DNA of 64,000 nt, taken from contig OY829651.1 in assembly GCA_963691815.1 (NCBI GenBank), positions 31,383,004 through 31,447,003 of the forward strand, written 5' to 3'. The stretch comes from Echiichthys vipera (Eukaryota > Chordata > Actinopteri > Perciformes > Trachinidae). Below the pieces are notes generated by a model. It worked only from the letters and a program-made list of their open reading frames with translations, was not told the DNA's origin and searched no databases. The position numbers and the translations under genes are program-made. Shown here in pieces: positions 1-10,344 of the stretch. How positions within the stretch are numbered: position 1 is the first letter of the stretch; each line of letters opens with the position of its first letter.

Positions 1-37
1 CCATTGTCAGTTGAAAGAGTGAGAGAGAGCAGGTTTT

Positions 38-364
38 GTGACAGCTTCAGGTCTGCCTATTAAGCATGAGGAGGAAATGAGGAAAGAGAAAATAGCAAAA
101 ACGATGGCAACTACAGGTCTATCATGGTTAGACTGTTTGCCTATGGCATTATACTCTATGAGGGCTAGTGTGAACAAAGAAAATAAATTTACCCCGTATG
201 AGTTATTTACAGGTCGCACCATCCCCGGACCAAGACAACAGGAACCGCTGCAGCCAGGGGCCACACCAGGACTGGCACGGTCCTACGTGACTCAACTCCA
301 AGGCTGGTTAAAGACATTGGCAGGAAGCCAAGGGGGGGTCAGGACCAGGACCATTGATGATTGA
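38..364 (+). pseudogene. ERV-A integrase fragment (retroviral pol 3' end)
   Basis: This 108-residue reading frame resembles the end of a retroviral integrase catalytic core. It has a 'MALYSMRASVN' stretch followed by 'TPYELFTGR', the pattern that precedes the C-terminal domain in gammaretrovirus-like integrases. The C-terminal SH3-like domain is missing: the frame stops in GT/CAGG-rich sequence where it should begin. The element continues off the left edge of the window. It belongs to the same plus-strand remnant as the membrane segment and LTR just downstream. A similar integrase segment lies in ERV2 near 15.8 kb. Recognised from family pattern only. Confidence 0.7.
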
Positions 365-536
365 CCCACATACACCATTAGTAAAAAAAACACCACAGTA
401 TATAGAGTGGATGAATAGGGTAAAAAAGGGAGCAGAAAAACAAACAGTGTGTGTGTGGACACTTATTGTGTTTATTGTAATATTCATTATTTTAGTGGTA
501 ATATATCTTATATGTGCATGGTTAGATAATTGTTAG
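354..536 (+). pseudogene. ERV-A membrane-spanning env fragment
   Basis: A 60-residue frame overlaps the integrase fragment by a few bases, as env start regions do in simple retroviruses. It has a basic stretch, then about 23 very hydrophobic residues rich in I, V, L and F, then a short polar tail ending at the stop. It could be the signal/anchor segment at the start of env, or a truncated transmembrane subunit. No CX6CC motif and no surface subunit follow, so nearly all of env is deleted between this point and the LTR. Confidence 0.45.
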
Positions 537-631
537 AGTTATGGAACTTGACAGGCCACATCCGTGGCATCCCTTTAGACATCCAGGATTTTGTGGTCTC
601 GGAGGAATGATCATTCTGGTGAGTGATCAAC

Positions 632-638
632 AGGGGGA
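632..638 (+). promoter_or_regulatory. Polypurine tract of ERV-A
   Basis: A short purine run (AGGGGGA) lies immediately before the TG that opens the LTR at 641. This is where the plus-strand primer of a retrovirus is expected. It supports plus-strand orientation for ERV-A. Confidence 0.5.
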
Positions 639-640
639 AT

Positions 641-1209
641 TGAAGAATTAATGATCAATGAGTGAAGCATAGTAATCATGTGTTAGCGTATGTATTAGTA
701 ATAATTAATGAGAGTGTGATAATCAATGATTGAAGTATAGTAGTCTCGTGTTAGCGTGTGTATTAGTAATGATTAATGAAAGTGTGATAATAAGACGCAA
801 TAAGTATAATCATTTAAGAATGTGATAGTCTGTGCCTCTGCTATTATTTGACCAGGCTCAAGCTTTTCTGCTTTCTCCAAAAGCACACAAACTTTCAGTC
901 AGTCAAGGTCACAAAGACAATGAACTAGCCAGCTTGCACAAAAGCACCTGGCAAAATAGTTGAGATTAGACCAAGGGAGGATGAGTGCTGTGCTTTTTCA
1001 CAGATAAAGAAGACGAGTCATGCCAAACAGATGAAACCCCGAAGGGCGAGGGTTGAAGATGGAGGAACGGCTGCTTCTGAAATACACATATGCACGCACA
1101 AGCTGACACATAACCACGCCTTTGTAACAAGTTTACAGAGCAGATAGAGTAGAGATCAGGAACTTCTTGACTCTGATCCCGGGTACTGTGTTGTACACAG
1201 TTACTCTAG
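641..1209 (+). repeat. ERV-A LTR, left part (split by hAT insertion)
   Basis: About 570 bp are closely similar to 26212-26759, so this is a dispersed repeat. It begins TGAAGAATTAAT directly after a polypurine tract, which fits an LTR start. Two direct repeats of about 68 bp (from 654 and from 722) lie near its start, the usual place for U3 enhancer repeats. Similarity stops after the bases TTACTCTAG, where the hAT element begins. A 61-bp piece matching the end of the other copy is found at 12920-12980, beyond the hAT. Confidence 0.7.
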
Positions 1210-1887
1210 ATCATGGGTGTCAAAGTCAAGGCCCGCGGGCCAGATCCGGCCCGCCAATGAATTATCTTGGCCCCCGGGATGATATTTGATTAGTATTAGA
1301 TCCGGCCCGCACGCCACAGCCGCCTGCTGGTGTTTTTCACGCACCAAAACTACATTACCCACATGCAACGGTAGCCCGCAAACTCACTGCAGCGCTGCAA
1401 GTGGGCCGCCCCGTCTTCAATATTCTTAAGCATTCAGGGCAGATGTCAACGTTCAGCAACACCCCCCTTGACAGGCTGCTGTCAAGGCAAGCTTTATTGT
1501 GGCAGAAGAAGTTGCAAAATCAGCCCGGCCATTTACAGAGGGAGAGTTTGTAAAAACCTGTATGCTTAAAGTTTGTGACACGGTGTGCCCAGACAAAAAG
1601 CAGCTATTTTCAAACGTGAGCCTGAGCAGGAACACCATTGCTGAACGTGTAGACCAGCTTTCCACCAATCTTAAAGAGCAGCTTGTGGAAAAGGGAAAAG
1701 ATTTCATTGCATATTCCCTTGCTGTGGATGAGAGCACCGACACAACTGACATTGCCCAGCTGTCAATTTTCATCCGTGGAGTGGACTCCAGCCTGGGCAT
1801 AACAGAAGAATGTTTGGCATTACGTCCTATGCATGGCACAACTACAGGACAAGATCTGTATGAAGAGGTATCCAGATGTGTTGATGA
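1210..1887 (+). pseudogene. hAT transposon, left end and N-terminal half of transposase
   Basis: The sequence starts near 1212 with CATGGGTGTCAAAG, resembling the terminal repeat of hAT elements related to the GTF2IRD2/ZBED families, followed by GC-rich subterminal sequence. From about 1475 an open frame reads as a hAT transposase: 'AKSARPFTEGEFVK', 'LSRNTIAERVDQL' and 'AVDESTDTTD' are family-like blocks, the last being the RNase-H-fold start with an acidic residue. The BED zinc finger expected upstream is not visible. The frame is cut at 1887 by the ERV1 provirus, and the same transposase continues at 11576 beyond it. Confidence 0.85.
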
Positions 1888-2331
1888 TGTCGTGGAAATG
1901 GATTCTTCAATAAAGATCAACAAACAGGATCTGCTTTTTCTCCGTGGTTTATTTTGCCAAAGCATTTTCCTCTGCAGACAAAAATACGTTCATCCCCACA
2001 TCCTCACAAGTTAGAGTCTAGCAGGGAATGACGATTTGCCAAATCTCGCACAGTCCTTTAGTTAGAGGGACAGGACCCGAATAGCCTTGGTTGGGTGACG
2101 TCTTTAGACCAAACAAAAACATGCCTTAGACATTACAATTCTGAACATTCTGAACCTCTCTCATCACAAGGTCTCTAACACAGGGTACAGATGCACAAAT
2201 GTGCCAATATATCATCATGAGTCAGTTATTTGCATTATCCATTAAGAATGTGAGACAGAGGAGACACTGAACTGTGTCTGACCTGACAAAACTATGATTA
2301 TGAATTACAAATATCCAAAATTCCCACAACA
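1888..2331 (-). repeat. ERV1 3' LTR (444 bp)
   Basis: On the plus strand it runs TGTCGTGG...CCACAACA, so in provirus orientation it is TGTTGTGG...CCACGACA with short inverted ends. It lies exactly 9240 bp from the second copy, and I found no difference in a line-by-line comparison. A polyadenylation signal AATAAA on the minus strand (plus-strand TTTATT at 1948-1953) is followed by a short U5. Confidence 0.95.
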
Positions 2332-2345
2332 GTCCCCCCTTTGAA
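2332..2345 (-). promoter_or_regulatory. ERV1 polypurine tract
   Basis: Plus-strand GTCCCCCCTTTGAA next to the LTR reads as the purine run TTCAAAGGGGGGAC on the minus strand, directly before the 3' LTR. This is the standard position of the plus-strand primer. Confidence 0.8.
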
Positions 2346-3068
2346 CATTTTATGTTCACTACAAAAGGAAATTTGTAATTTATCTATATTTCAATTTTTA
2401 GCAATTTTTTTAAATAGCATGCATCAAAACTGGAGAAAAAGCTTTTTATTTTATAGATGAAAAAGAAGGTTAAAAACATTGATTGGAATAGTCACACAGG
2501 GTAATTATCATGTAATAAATGATTGAGGTGGAAAGGAACAAACGATGAATAGCATAATACAGATAAACCCCTTTCTTTTTTTTTCACTACCACAGGCCAG
2601 AAATTGACCTGATGTCTTGAAACATTCATCCTGAAGGGGAAAAATTATAAAATATGATTAAAAAGAAGGTGCGGATACAGCACACATGTATTTGGCCAAA
2701 CTTCTAACCACAGGGCCCCACTCACCGTCACCGCTCAGCAACTTTCTAATTTCTACAGCCCCCTTGACAAAGTCTGTTGTCACTCTTCACCGGGTTGAGA
2801 CGAAGGATATCTAAACAATCCCCCCCCTTTGTAGCGGTCTGGTCAAGCTGTAGAGGGTAAAGGAGCTAAGGTCGGACAGGCAAGCAGGCAGACCTGAGTG
2901 AGACAGTTTGCACACAATAACATGTCATGGTTTGCACAAAAGGGTGAGAATTTTATTGTTGTCATCATGAATGTGGTTATAGTGTAATCACACTCTAACA
3001 ATCACATTCTGTGTTTAAATCAGTTCGACTCAATATCTGAATCCAAAAATAATGGTACCCATAGATCT

Positions 3069-3440
3069 TCATCTGGGGTCATGGTGATTCATGGGTACTA
3101 CCACGTGGCGGAGCTCACTAAAGAAAACACGAGAGCTCTGGAGCAAGGCAGCACGCAACAAATAACCACAATCAACACAGGGAGTAATAGTCGACAGCGG
3201 TGGATTTTCCATCCCCCCATCGTGAGCCAGGACCAAGGTCCCAGCCGTCATGGGCTTCTGAGTTTTGCTTTTCTCTCAACAGTTCATTCAAGTGGGCGAC
3301 AACATGAGTCAAGTTGTCACCCAATGCAAGCACATGGGTGCAGCATTTTGTCCCAATAATGTGGCACACACCCCCTTGAGAGGCAAGGCTGTGGGTGTGT
3401 GTGAGGTTCAGTCAGTCCAGGTAAGGGCCCACGTTCTTGC
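3069..3440 (-). pseudogene. ERV1 env transmembrane-subunit remnant
   Basis: On the minus strand the motif 'SQGGVCHIIGTKCC' is visible. This is the end of an immunosuppressive-domain-like segment followed by a CX6CC motif, which marks the transmembrane subunit of gammaretrovirus-type envelope proteins. A helical stretch with 'DNLTHVVAHLNELL' follows. The frame then shifts and no clear membrane anchor is retained in the same frame. The fusion peptide and cleavage site are not recognisable. Only a broken remnant of env is present. Confidence 0.75.
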
Positions 3441-3488
3441 ACTCAGGGTTGGTGTAGGCAGCGTTCCATGCGCTGTTGCACGTGGCGT

Positions 3489-3720
3489 TCACTGTCTAGT
3501 TGCAAATGGACGTGCCCAGATTTTGGTCAAGTGATGTGACGGCACAAACCGTGTGTGGTTTGTCGTCATCACTGAATGATGCACCTGACTCAGTGTAGTT
3601 GTGATGTTTCTGAATCTGACTGTCGATCCCTCGTAGTTGACGGCACTGATGTTCAGAACCCCCAACCAGGGAGCGAGGCCGCAGGCAGTGCCATGCCCAC
3701 ACCGTGAGGATGTTGGGCTA
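3489..3720 (-). pseudogene. ERV1 env surface-subunit remnant
   Basis: The distal part of a 199-residue minus-strand frame contains N-glycosylation sequons (for example 'NIS' and 'NIT') in a stretch lying between integrase and the transmembrane-subunit remnant. Position and composition fit a shrunken surface subunit; I recognise no receptor-binding domain. Much of the subunit must be deleted, since only a few hundred bases separate the integrase end from the CX6CC segment. Confidence 0.4.
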
Positions 3721-3918
3721 AGACATAACAACTGCCATTCATCATCAGCCTGGCGGTTAGAGCCACAGCTCGTTACCAGGCATTCTGCTCCAGTCGGGTG
3801 ACCGGGGCGATGTCCACGATGTGTAGTTCCTGTCCGTTCCGATCTGCAAGGCTGGAGTAGGACTCGTTCAGCGGCAGGAGTAGTAGGTGTTGAGCCGGCA
3901 ACAGGTCCAGGTGGCGTC

Positions 3919-4155
3919 TCAACCCCTCCTGGAGTGGCTGGCCTTGGAAGATCGATGCCATCTGGTTCCCTTGGATCTGTCTGTACAAGGGCGTCGTCTG
4001 ATGGCTCCGTGACTCTTTTGCAGTGGCAGGTGTGGATCCAGGTGGCGCTCTCTGTGACCCTTACTGCTGTTTCTGTGACGCGCAGCACCTGGTAGGGCCC
4101 GTTCCACCTTCTTGATCACCAAGATTTCCTTCTCAGATTTTGGACCGCTACCCAT
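3919..4155 (-). pseudogene. ERV1 integrase C-terminal domain (frameshifted)
   Basis: Two overlapping minus-strand frames share this domain. One reads 'LVIKKVERALPGAA'; the other, beginning near 4100, reads 'PYQVLRVTETAVRV', the conserved GPY-type SH3-like module of gammaretroviral integrases. The change of frame in the middle of a conserved module shows a frameshift. It directly follows the catalytic core encoded at higher coordinates. Confidence 0.7.
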
Positions 4156-4219
4156 TCACCTGGATCCAGCTATTCACCTGCTTGTGAATATCAGAGAGAA
4201 CAGAGGTTAGATGTATACA

Positions 4220-4836
4220 CTATTGCAGTATCTCATCTTCACAACACCCTGTCTCAGGGAATTGCCTTCTCTCAGACCCAATCCCAGTTCGCAAAGGCCG
4301 ATTGAACAGGATTTCAAACGGGCTGAGATTATTTCTGGACCTGATTCTCCCCCTCATGTACGTCAACACAATGGGGAGGGCCTTTGTCCAGGGCAGTTTT
4401 GTTTTCTTACAGCTTTTAGCTAGTTGGTTCTTTAGGGTCCCATTTTCTAGCTGCAATGCCGCCTCAGGTCAAAACCGAGGTACTGACTGATATTTTTAAG
4501 TGCAGCGTTTACAAAAGGGGTCCCATTGTCGCTTGATATTTGTAAGGGGACTCCCCATCTGGGAAGTATCTGTGTTAGTAAGGCTTTTGCCACTGTTGAC
4601 GCATCTTGCTTTGAAGCGGGAAAAGCCTCTACATACTTTGAGAACCTGTCGACCATGACGAAGAAAAATTTGTTTTCTTCACTTGGTGTTAGTTCTATGA
4701 AGTCCATTTGTAAGTGATCAAAAGGTCTCGCTGCTGGGGGATGGACGCTCTGTTTGAACCTAATGCCTCTGCCTGCATTGTTTGTTGCAGAGATCACAAA
4801 TAATTTTGTATAGTGAGAAACCCTTTTGTGAACCAA
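4220..4836 (-). pseudogene. ERV1 integrase catalytic core
   Basis: The frame 4836-4447 contains 'MDFIEL' (first catalytic Asp) and 'SSDNGTPF' (second Asp), with 'VDRFSKYVEAFP' between them, a typical retroviral integrase core. The frame 4456-4220 continues with 'LENGTLKNQL', carrying the catalytic Glu, and ends 'SPFEILFNRP'. The core is therefore present but split by a frameshift near 4450. The N-terminal zinc-binding HHCC region is only partly recognisable upstream (4860-5100). The role is insertion of viral DNA into host chromosomes; this copy cannot encode an uninterrupted enzyme. Confidence 0.85.
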
Positions 4837-5099
4837 TTTCTTTAAATATCACGTGTCATCCAATGTCTTTGGATATCACATGTCATCCCCCCTTTTGACG
4901 CGTGGTCAATTTAGCGTAATGGTGAAACAAAAAATCCGGCAAACAGGGCTTGTCATTAGGCCCATACCAAACGTTTTGTTTCATCACACTGCCAGCTTGC
5001 TTCCACGCCCATTTCTCTTTTGGTGTGGGTCTGTTCTGCAGCTCTTGTAAGTCTGTGTATGGTGTTACAGCGGGCTGGAAGTGATAGCAAGCTGTGTTA

Positions 5100-5825
5100 T
5101 CAGCGGTAGTATGTTCTTCTATTACATATGGCGATGTGATGTGGCAACAGCAAAGCATCAAGGAGGGAAGCGACCAAGTTGTGATGGGTGATGGGTTTGC
5201 CAGATACAGTGAGAAAATCTTGATTTTCCCAAATTTGTCCAAACGAGTGGCAAACCCCCCATGCATATCTGCTATCTGTGAAAATAGTGTCAGTCTTACC
5301 TCTAGCCAATTTGCATGCTTCAGTCATGGCCACAAGCTCAGCGGCTTTTGCTGAATAGTTAGACGGGAGAATTTCTGCCAAAAATGTTTTGTGTATGGTG
5401 ACTGCAAAACCTGATTGGTTAAGGCCTGTTCCCGGGTCCCTTGATGCTGAGCAGCCCACAAAAAGCTCCATGTCGCGGTTGGTGAGTGGTGTTTCGCGAA
5501 GATCAGGTCTGGGGGAACAGATTTCATTAATAATAGCCACACAGTCATAGGGCTCCTGTTTCTCAGAAGTAGGGAGCAACGTGGCAGTATTGAGTACAGT
5601 GCAGCTCCGTACAGTGATATTGGGCAGTTTGAGCAGAATGGTGTTGTATTTTAACCATCTTGCGGAGGACATATTTTTTGAGGTTTTTTCCTCTAACAAA
5701 ATCATTAAGACTGCATGTGGGACTAACAAGGTTAGTGGAGAGTAACCGACAATGTCGCGAGAAGCTATGACTGCCTTCTCCGCAGCTGCCACAGCTCTAG
5801 GGCAGGCTGGGAGACCGGCTGCCAT
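5100..5825 (-). pseudogene. ERV1 RNase H and connection domain
   Basis: A 241-residue minus-strand frame covers the end of the RT connection and RNase H. The motif block 'AELVAMTEAC' supplies the expected Glu and 'TIFTDSRYAWGV' an expected Asp. The first catalytic position, normally Asp in a 'DGS'-like turn, reads 'LFVGCSAS' here, so that acidic residue appears lost. The frame is open for most of its length and is the longest surviving coding piece of this provirus. A T/C-rich tract at 5860-5882 separates it from the RT frame. Confidence 0.85.
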
Positions 5826-5895
5826 AGGGTCTAGTTTGAATGAGAAGTATGCAACCTTTTTTTTGTTTTGTTTTTTGCCCCCCGTAATCCTTCAG

Positions 5896-6324
5896 TTAGA
5901 CGGAGGTCATGTAGTGTCCCTTTTTATCAACGGTTTGTGTAAATTGGCGGTTGCAATCTGGGAGGCCCAGAGTGGGTAGTGTCTGTAGAGCTAGCTTTTG
6001 ATCGTGGAATGTTTTTTCTGCATCGGGTGTCCAAAGGACTTTGTCCCGTGCTGCTAGACCCTGACCATGAGCAATGGCCGCCAAAGGTGCCTTGATGCTT
6101 GCATAGTCAGGGATCCACTGTCTACAGTATGATGTCATGCCAAGAAAACTCATAACCTGTTTCTTTGTGATTGGTTTTGGGATTTCTTGGATGGCAGAGA
6201 TGCACTTTTGGGAAAGTATTTTCCCCTCTTGCGATATAATGTGTGTAAGCAAGGCTAGCGTGTCCGCGACGCAAGCCTCCTGTGTAGGAGAGCAAATCAT
6301 TAAATCATCCACATGTGCCAGCAA
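5896..6324 (-). pseudogene. ERV1 reverse transcriptase, palm/thumb part
   Basis: The frame opens with 'LAHVDDLMICSP', equivalent to the YVDD box of gammaretroviral RT but with His in place of Tyr; the two catalytic Asp residues are kept. It continues through 'QVMSFLGMTSYCRQWIPDYASIKAPL', the thumb/connection signature of retroviral RTs. Upstream fingers and palm (6325-7100) are broken into short pieces by stops and two long A/T tracts. The enzyme would copy viral RNA to DNA in the cytoplasm; this copy is a remnant. Confidence 0.88.
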
Positions 6325-7129
6325 GGCGCTGTTTTGTGGCAGACTAAAGGACTATAAATTCTCACGCTGAGCAGCGTTGAGGATGGTTGGAGACTCCGAC
6401 AGCCCCTGACACAGTCGGGTAAACTTGATGCTTTACCTTAAAATGTGAATGCAAACCAATATTGGCTGTCGGGGTGTATGGGGACGCTAAAGAAAGCGAT
6501 AGCCAAAACTATAACAGAAAGCCACTTACTTTCAGGTGGAACTTGTGAAAGAATTGTATGAGGATTTGGTACTGTAGGGGCACGTGCATGGATTGCTGCA
6601 TTTACCGCGCGCAAGTCCTGGACAAACCCTTCACTCGTCTGGCGTATGTGGAGGCCGTTTTTCTAATCTCTCTATTTATTTATTTATTTATTTTATTTTT
6701 TTTCACCGGACATATTGGCGTGCGGACTGGTGAGTTCTCACAGGGGATGATGATGCCTGCCCTGGGGAGGGCCTCAAACACCGATTTGATGCCCTCCACA
6801 GCCTCTTTTCGTAATGGATACTGTCGCTGGCGAGGCCTATAAGGATTTTGGGGTGATTACAACAGGTTTTTTTTTTATTTATTTTTTTATTTTTTTTAAG
6901 CAAACGTACATTGTGCCGGTGTTGTGCCCACACTTGCGGTGGAACTCGTTTCAGTTCTGGTACGTCAGTGACATTATTAATCATTATATCTCTGTGTGGT
7001 GCAGTGAAGTGTGATGTAGAGTATACCTCTGGGTTTTGAAGTTTAAATCTCGACCGTTCTCAAGAGTACAACTGCCTTTTGAATTGTTACTCGATGCACC
7101 TTTAAACCTGATGATGCTCAGTTGCGGGG
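6325..7129 (-). other. ERV1 disrupted RT N-terminal region with A/T tracts
   Basis: This stretch lies where the fingers and first half of RT should be. It holds only short frames and two low-complexity runs (6668-6705 and 6867-6900) that read as A-rich tracts in provirus orientation. They look like expansions or insertions in formerly coding sequence. No intact motif was identified here. Confidence 0.5.
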
Positions 7130-7726
7130 TCAGCCGTTTGATTCCATCCGGTCGCCTTGATGCATTTTGTCAACCAAGGTTCCAAATTGTTGCGGCTCCT
7201 GTGTTTTGATCAGGGAAACATACAGGAACTGCGGCACTTGGAAGGAAACGTTAGGCAGGCACACAGAAATTGTACAGCGTGTGTTATCCCAATACAGGCA
7301 TTGCAGTTCTAAACTGTCACACAGAGTACTTTGTTTAACCCATGTTTGTTCAAATAGAATATCTTTCCTTAAGCAGATGTGTTCAGCACAATGTGCTGCA
7401 GTGAGGCTCGAGTGGGGGAGGAGCCATAGATAGTGGTAAGTAGCCGCATTATCAGGAGAAGTCAGAAAGGTTTTAGTGTATAGATCATTTTTAATTATGG
7501 TTAGGCCATTCGAGCCTGACTTAATGTTTATGCCTAACACACACATAAGATCTCTAACACAACTCCTGCTCATTTTGGGTGTTGTTTTGAAATCGGTGTG
7601 TCGTATTACAGATCCTGTCGCTCCAGGATCTACTAGGGTTGTGAGGGGTACGTCTGCAACAGTGAATGTTATTTTGGGTAGATTCTTATAGGCAGCGAAG
7701 TTTAGTGAAGCATACATTTCCTGCAA
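7130..7726 (-). pseudogene. ERV1 protease region
   Basis: A 198-residue minus-strand frame contains 'TTLVDPGATGSVI', aligned with the active-site loop of retroviral aspartic proteases (normally D-T/S-G-A). Pro replaces the usual Thr/Ser after the Asp, which would be expected to harm activity. The frame lies between the gag zinc-finger remnant and RT, as in simple retroviruses. It is longer than a protease, so flanking gag-pol linker sequence is included. Confidence 0.75.
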
Positions 7727-7789
7727 GTTTTGTGATGTGTGTGTGTTTTCTAAGCATTCACTAGCCTGAAGTACAGAATTTAAACTGTG

Positions 7790-8745
7790 TCGTGGAGAGA
7801 ATGTGGATGTGTTGGTGTATTTACGTGTTCCGTTCGGATGGCCTGTGTCCGGTCCAGATGCGCCCCTTACTCTCCCCAGCCCTCCGGCCAGTCAAATTGC
7901 CCCTCTGTCGGAATCCCTGGCGGTTGGTCTGCCATTGTTCATGCTATGGGCAGTCGTTTCGCCAGTGTCCATGCTTTCCGCAGATGAAATAGCTTCTCGC
8001 CCCCTTGGCCCTCGGCCACACTCTCTGCCTTTTTCACGACCTCTGTGGTGACTGTCTCTTCATGGTAGGTCGGAAATGCTGACAAAAAGTCAAGAGCTCC
8101 GCTGCATATTTCTGTCCTCCATCCTTGATCTTGGGGAACAGGGCGGCAACCTCTTTCATGTTCGTCCCGCCGTTCAGGTTTTTGCTCCTGGTGTAGTGGG
8201 AGCCAGCTCGTGCACGTAGGTGGGGGAGTTGTGTAGATGATCGCGATCGCCGGGGGCCGAGTCCTCTGCCTCTTCCCCTGGATCTGCTTGTCCTGGTGGC
8301 TGGCTGGCCACCTATCCCCCTCCCCAGTGCAGCCAGGTCGTCAAGGGGGTAGAGTGGTTGGTGCGGTTATGGTGCAGGCTGGGCAGCCTCTTGGATCTGG
8401 GGCTGAGCCTGCTGAGCCTGCTGAGCCTGCTTCTGGTTGGCTGGTTGGGGAGCCAGCCTGGTCGGAGGAGCCGAGTCGAGGTCGAGGGTCGCATCTAGTT
8501 TAAGACACAGAGAAGAAGGAGGGGGAGGAGAGGTTACCCTTTCCCTGCCTGCCTGCTGCCTTCTGTCTGAGGTTACTTTTCAGAATCCAATTGTCTGAGA
8601 CTAAAACTGCCTGTATTGGGAAAACCGCACTCAGTGGCCCAAAATTTGAATTGGTCAACGCAAGATTCACCGTAGTTTTGTTCATGTACTGGAGATTTGG
8701 GCTTAGGGCTACGCCTTCGTCGCGTTTGCTTTGAGTTGGCCCCAT
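7790..8745 (-). pseudogene. ERV1 gag remnant (matrix, Q-rich linker, zinc finger)
   Basis: An ATG at 8745 begins 'MGPTQSK', a Met-Gly start of the kind N-myristoylated in gammaretroviral matrix proteins. The matrix-like frame ends at 8500. A frameshifted Gln/Ala-rich or Pro-rich stretch follows (8312-8494). At 7991-7947 lies a nucleocapsid-type zinc knuckle, 'YFICGKHGHWRNDC', in which the first Cys of CCHC is Tyr; a TAG stop follows one codon later. At under 1 kb the region is too short for a full gag, so most of the capsid is missing. Confidence 0.7.
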
Positions 8746-8805
8746 CTCACTAAGTTTAGGTCTGTGTAGAGTCACGCTGACGTGTCAGTTATGTGCTTCA
8801 TTGTT

Positions 8806-10066
8806 TCTCTGAGGATGCTATTTCTATGTTTCATACATTGTAAGTTTGGGCCTAGCTTACCTTGGTTATGCTAAGCTCGTCTTTAGTGATATTGAAATCA
8901 ATTGAAACGCTAAACTCTTTAGCTTTAATGCTAGCTAGTTTAGCTATAGCTATATTGGTAATGCTAACTTAATTTGGCAATACCCACAGTCTAATTTTGA
9001 TATGCTATTTTTCTCAATGCTAATTAGCCTAGCATTAGCTATGCTAGTTATGCTAAGCTAGTCTATAGTAAAACCCACAGTCTAAATTGATATGCTAGGT
9101 TTTTTTGCTCAATGCTAATTAGCTTAGCATAAGCTATGCTAGTTATGCTAAACTAGTCTATGGTAATAGGTGCAATCAATCGTAAATGCTAACAACTTAG
9201 CTTAGCCTTTCTGGTAGCTATGCTACTAGGGCCTATAGCTAACTGCTAGTCCCTCTCAGCTGGTGCTGTCTGTTGCACCCCCCTCCTGTCTGGCGGTCTG
9301 CCAAACCACTCCTGGCAAAAGTGACGTGTACCAAGAATTTAAACTACACAACGTTTGATTCAAAATGGCGACCAGGTCTTAAAATGGCGGGCCTCCAAGC
9401 CACGCCCAATACCTAAATTTCAACTGCGCCCCAACTACAAAATGGCGATTGATAGCACAACCACACCTATTTCCGATTTTCTTCTGCGCCACTGTTCAAA
9501 AATGGCGATTGGCCTTTATAGCCACACCCAACTTTTGAATTTCAATTGTCAAAATGATACCGTCCGCAAAACTTCATTTGTTTGATTTACAGCATGTATA
9601 TAAACATTCTATTTTGATTTTTTTCATATTAACCTTTTCTACTCGGAACCATGAAAGCCAGCTGCTCAACATGCTGATAGCATTTTGCCAAGGCACATAC
9701 ATTATCTCAATTGGTCATCTGGTCAGTCAAAACATGTCTTAAATGAACGCACACACATACGCACACACACAGGCCTGCAACATTCATTCCAATGCAAACA
9801 TCCTTGATAAAAGTGGGTCAGTCAGTGATTTACCCGTTTTTACCCGTTCAAAGATTTTCTAGAATCCAGTTTATGGATCTACATATATCTATGGGTTACA
9901 GATTTTTTACAGATCTATATATTTATTTATTTTCGACAGTAACGTTACCTTATTAATTGTTGCTTTACATATCGTACATGCAGTGGTTATATGAGTATAC
10001 ATATATATATATATTCCTGTAGGAGTTTTCACAAGCAGAGTTTTCACCCTACTGACTGAATTACTA
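8806..10066 (-). repeat. ERV1 leader segment homologous (inverted) to 13114-14468
   Basis: About 1.26 kb between the hairpin array and gag is recognisably the reverse complement of 13114-14468. Shared blocks include a 'GCCACACCCAAC' / 'AAATGGCGATTGG' segment and A/T-rich sequence with many TAGCATAGCTA-like words. No frame looks coding. Because the two copies sit the same way relative to their own gag genes, this is best read as an unusually long untranslated leader of this retrovirus family. Confidence 0.75.
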
Positions 10067-10344
10067 TTATTATATTATCTTATGCTCCCTCTTCCCTCAG
10101 CGCGTAGGAAAGGTGGGATAGTACTGTTGATGTGACCTTGAGCTAAAACAAAGCCTTTACACACTCTCCTCTTTCCACAGCTGTCGAACATGCACGCACA
10201 CACACAAAGATGGGGTAGAGAGGGAAAGAGAAAAAAGGGACGCACATGGGAACAACGCACATATAGACTTACAACAAACTATCTACCATACTGTCCGGAA
10301 TCACCTCTTACTTTGCTCATGAGCTAACCGGAAACGTTGCTGTA

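Noticed and set aside
1453..1965. 170-codon minus-strand open frame over the hAT/LTR junction
   Set aside because: It is antisense to the hAT transposase and runs into the LTR; the plus-strand frame has the conserved domain.
7787..8051. Three overlapping plus-strand frames over the gag region
   Set aside because: They are antisense shadows of the minus-strand gag with its zinc knuckle.
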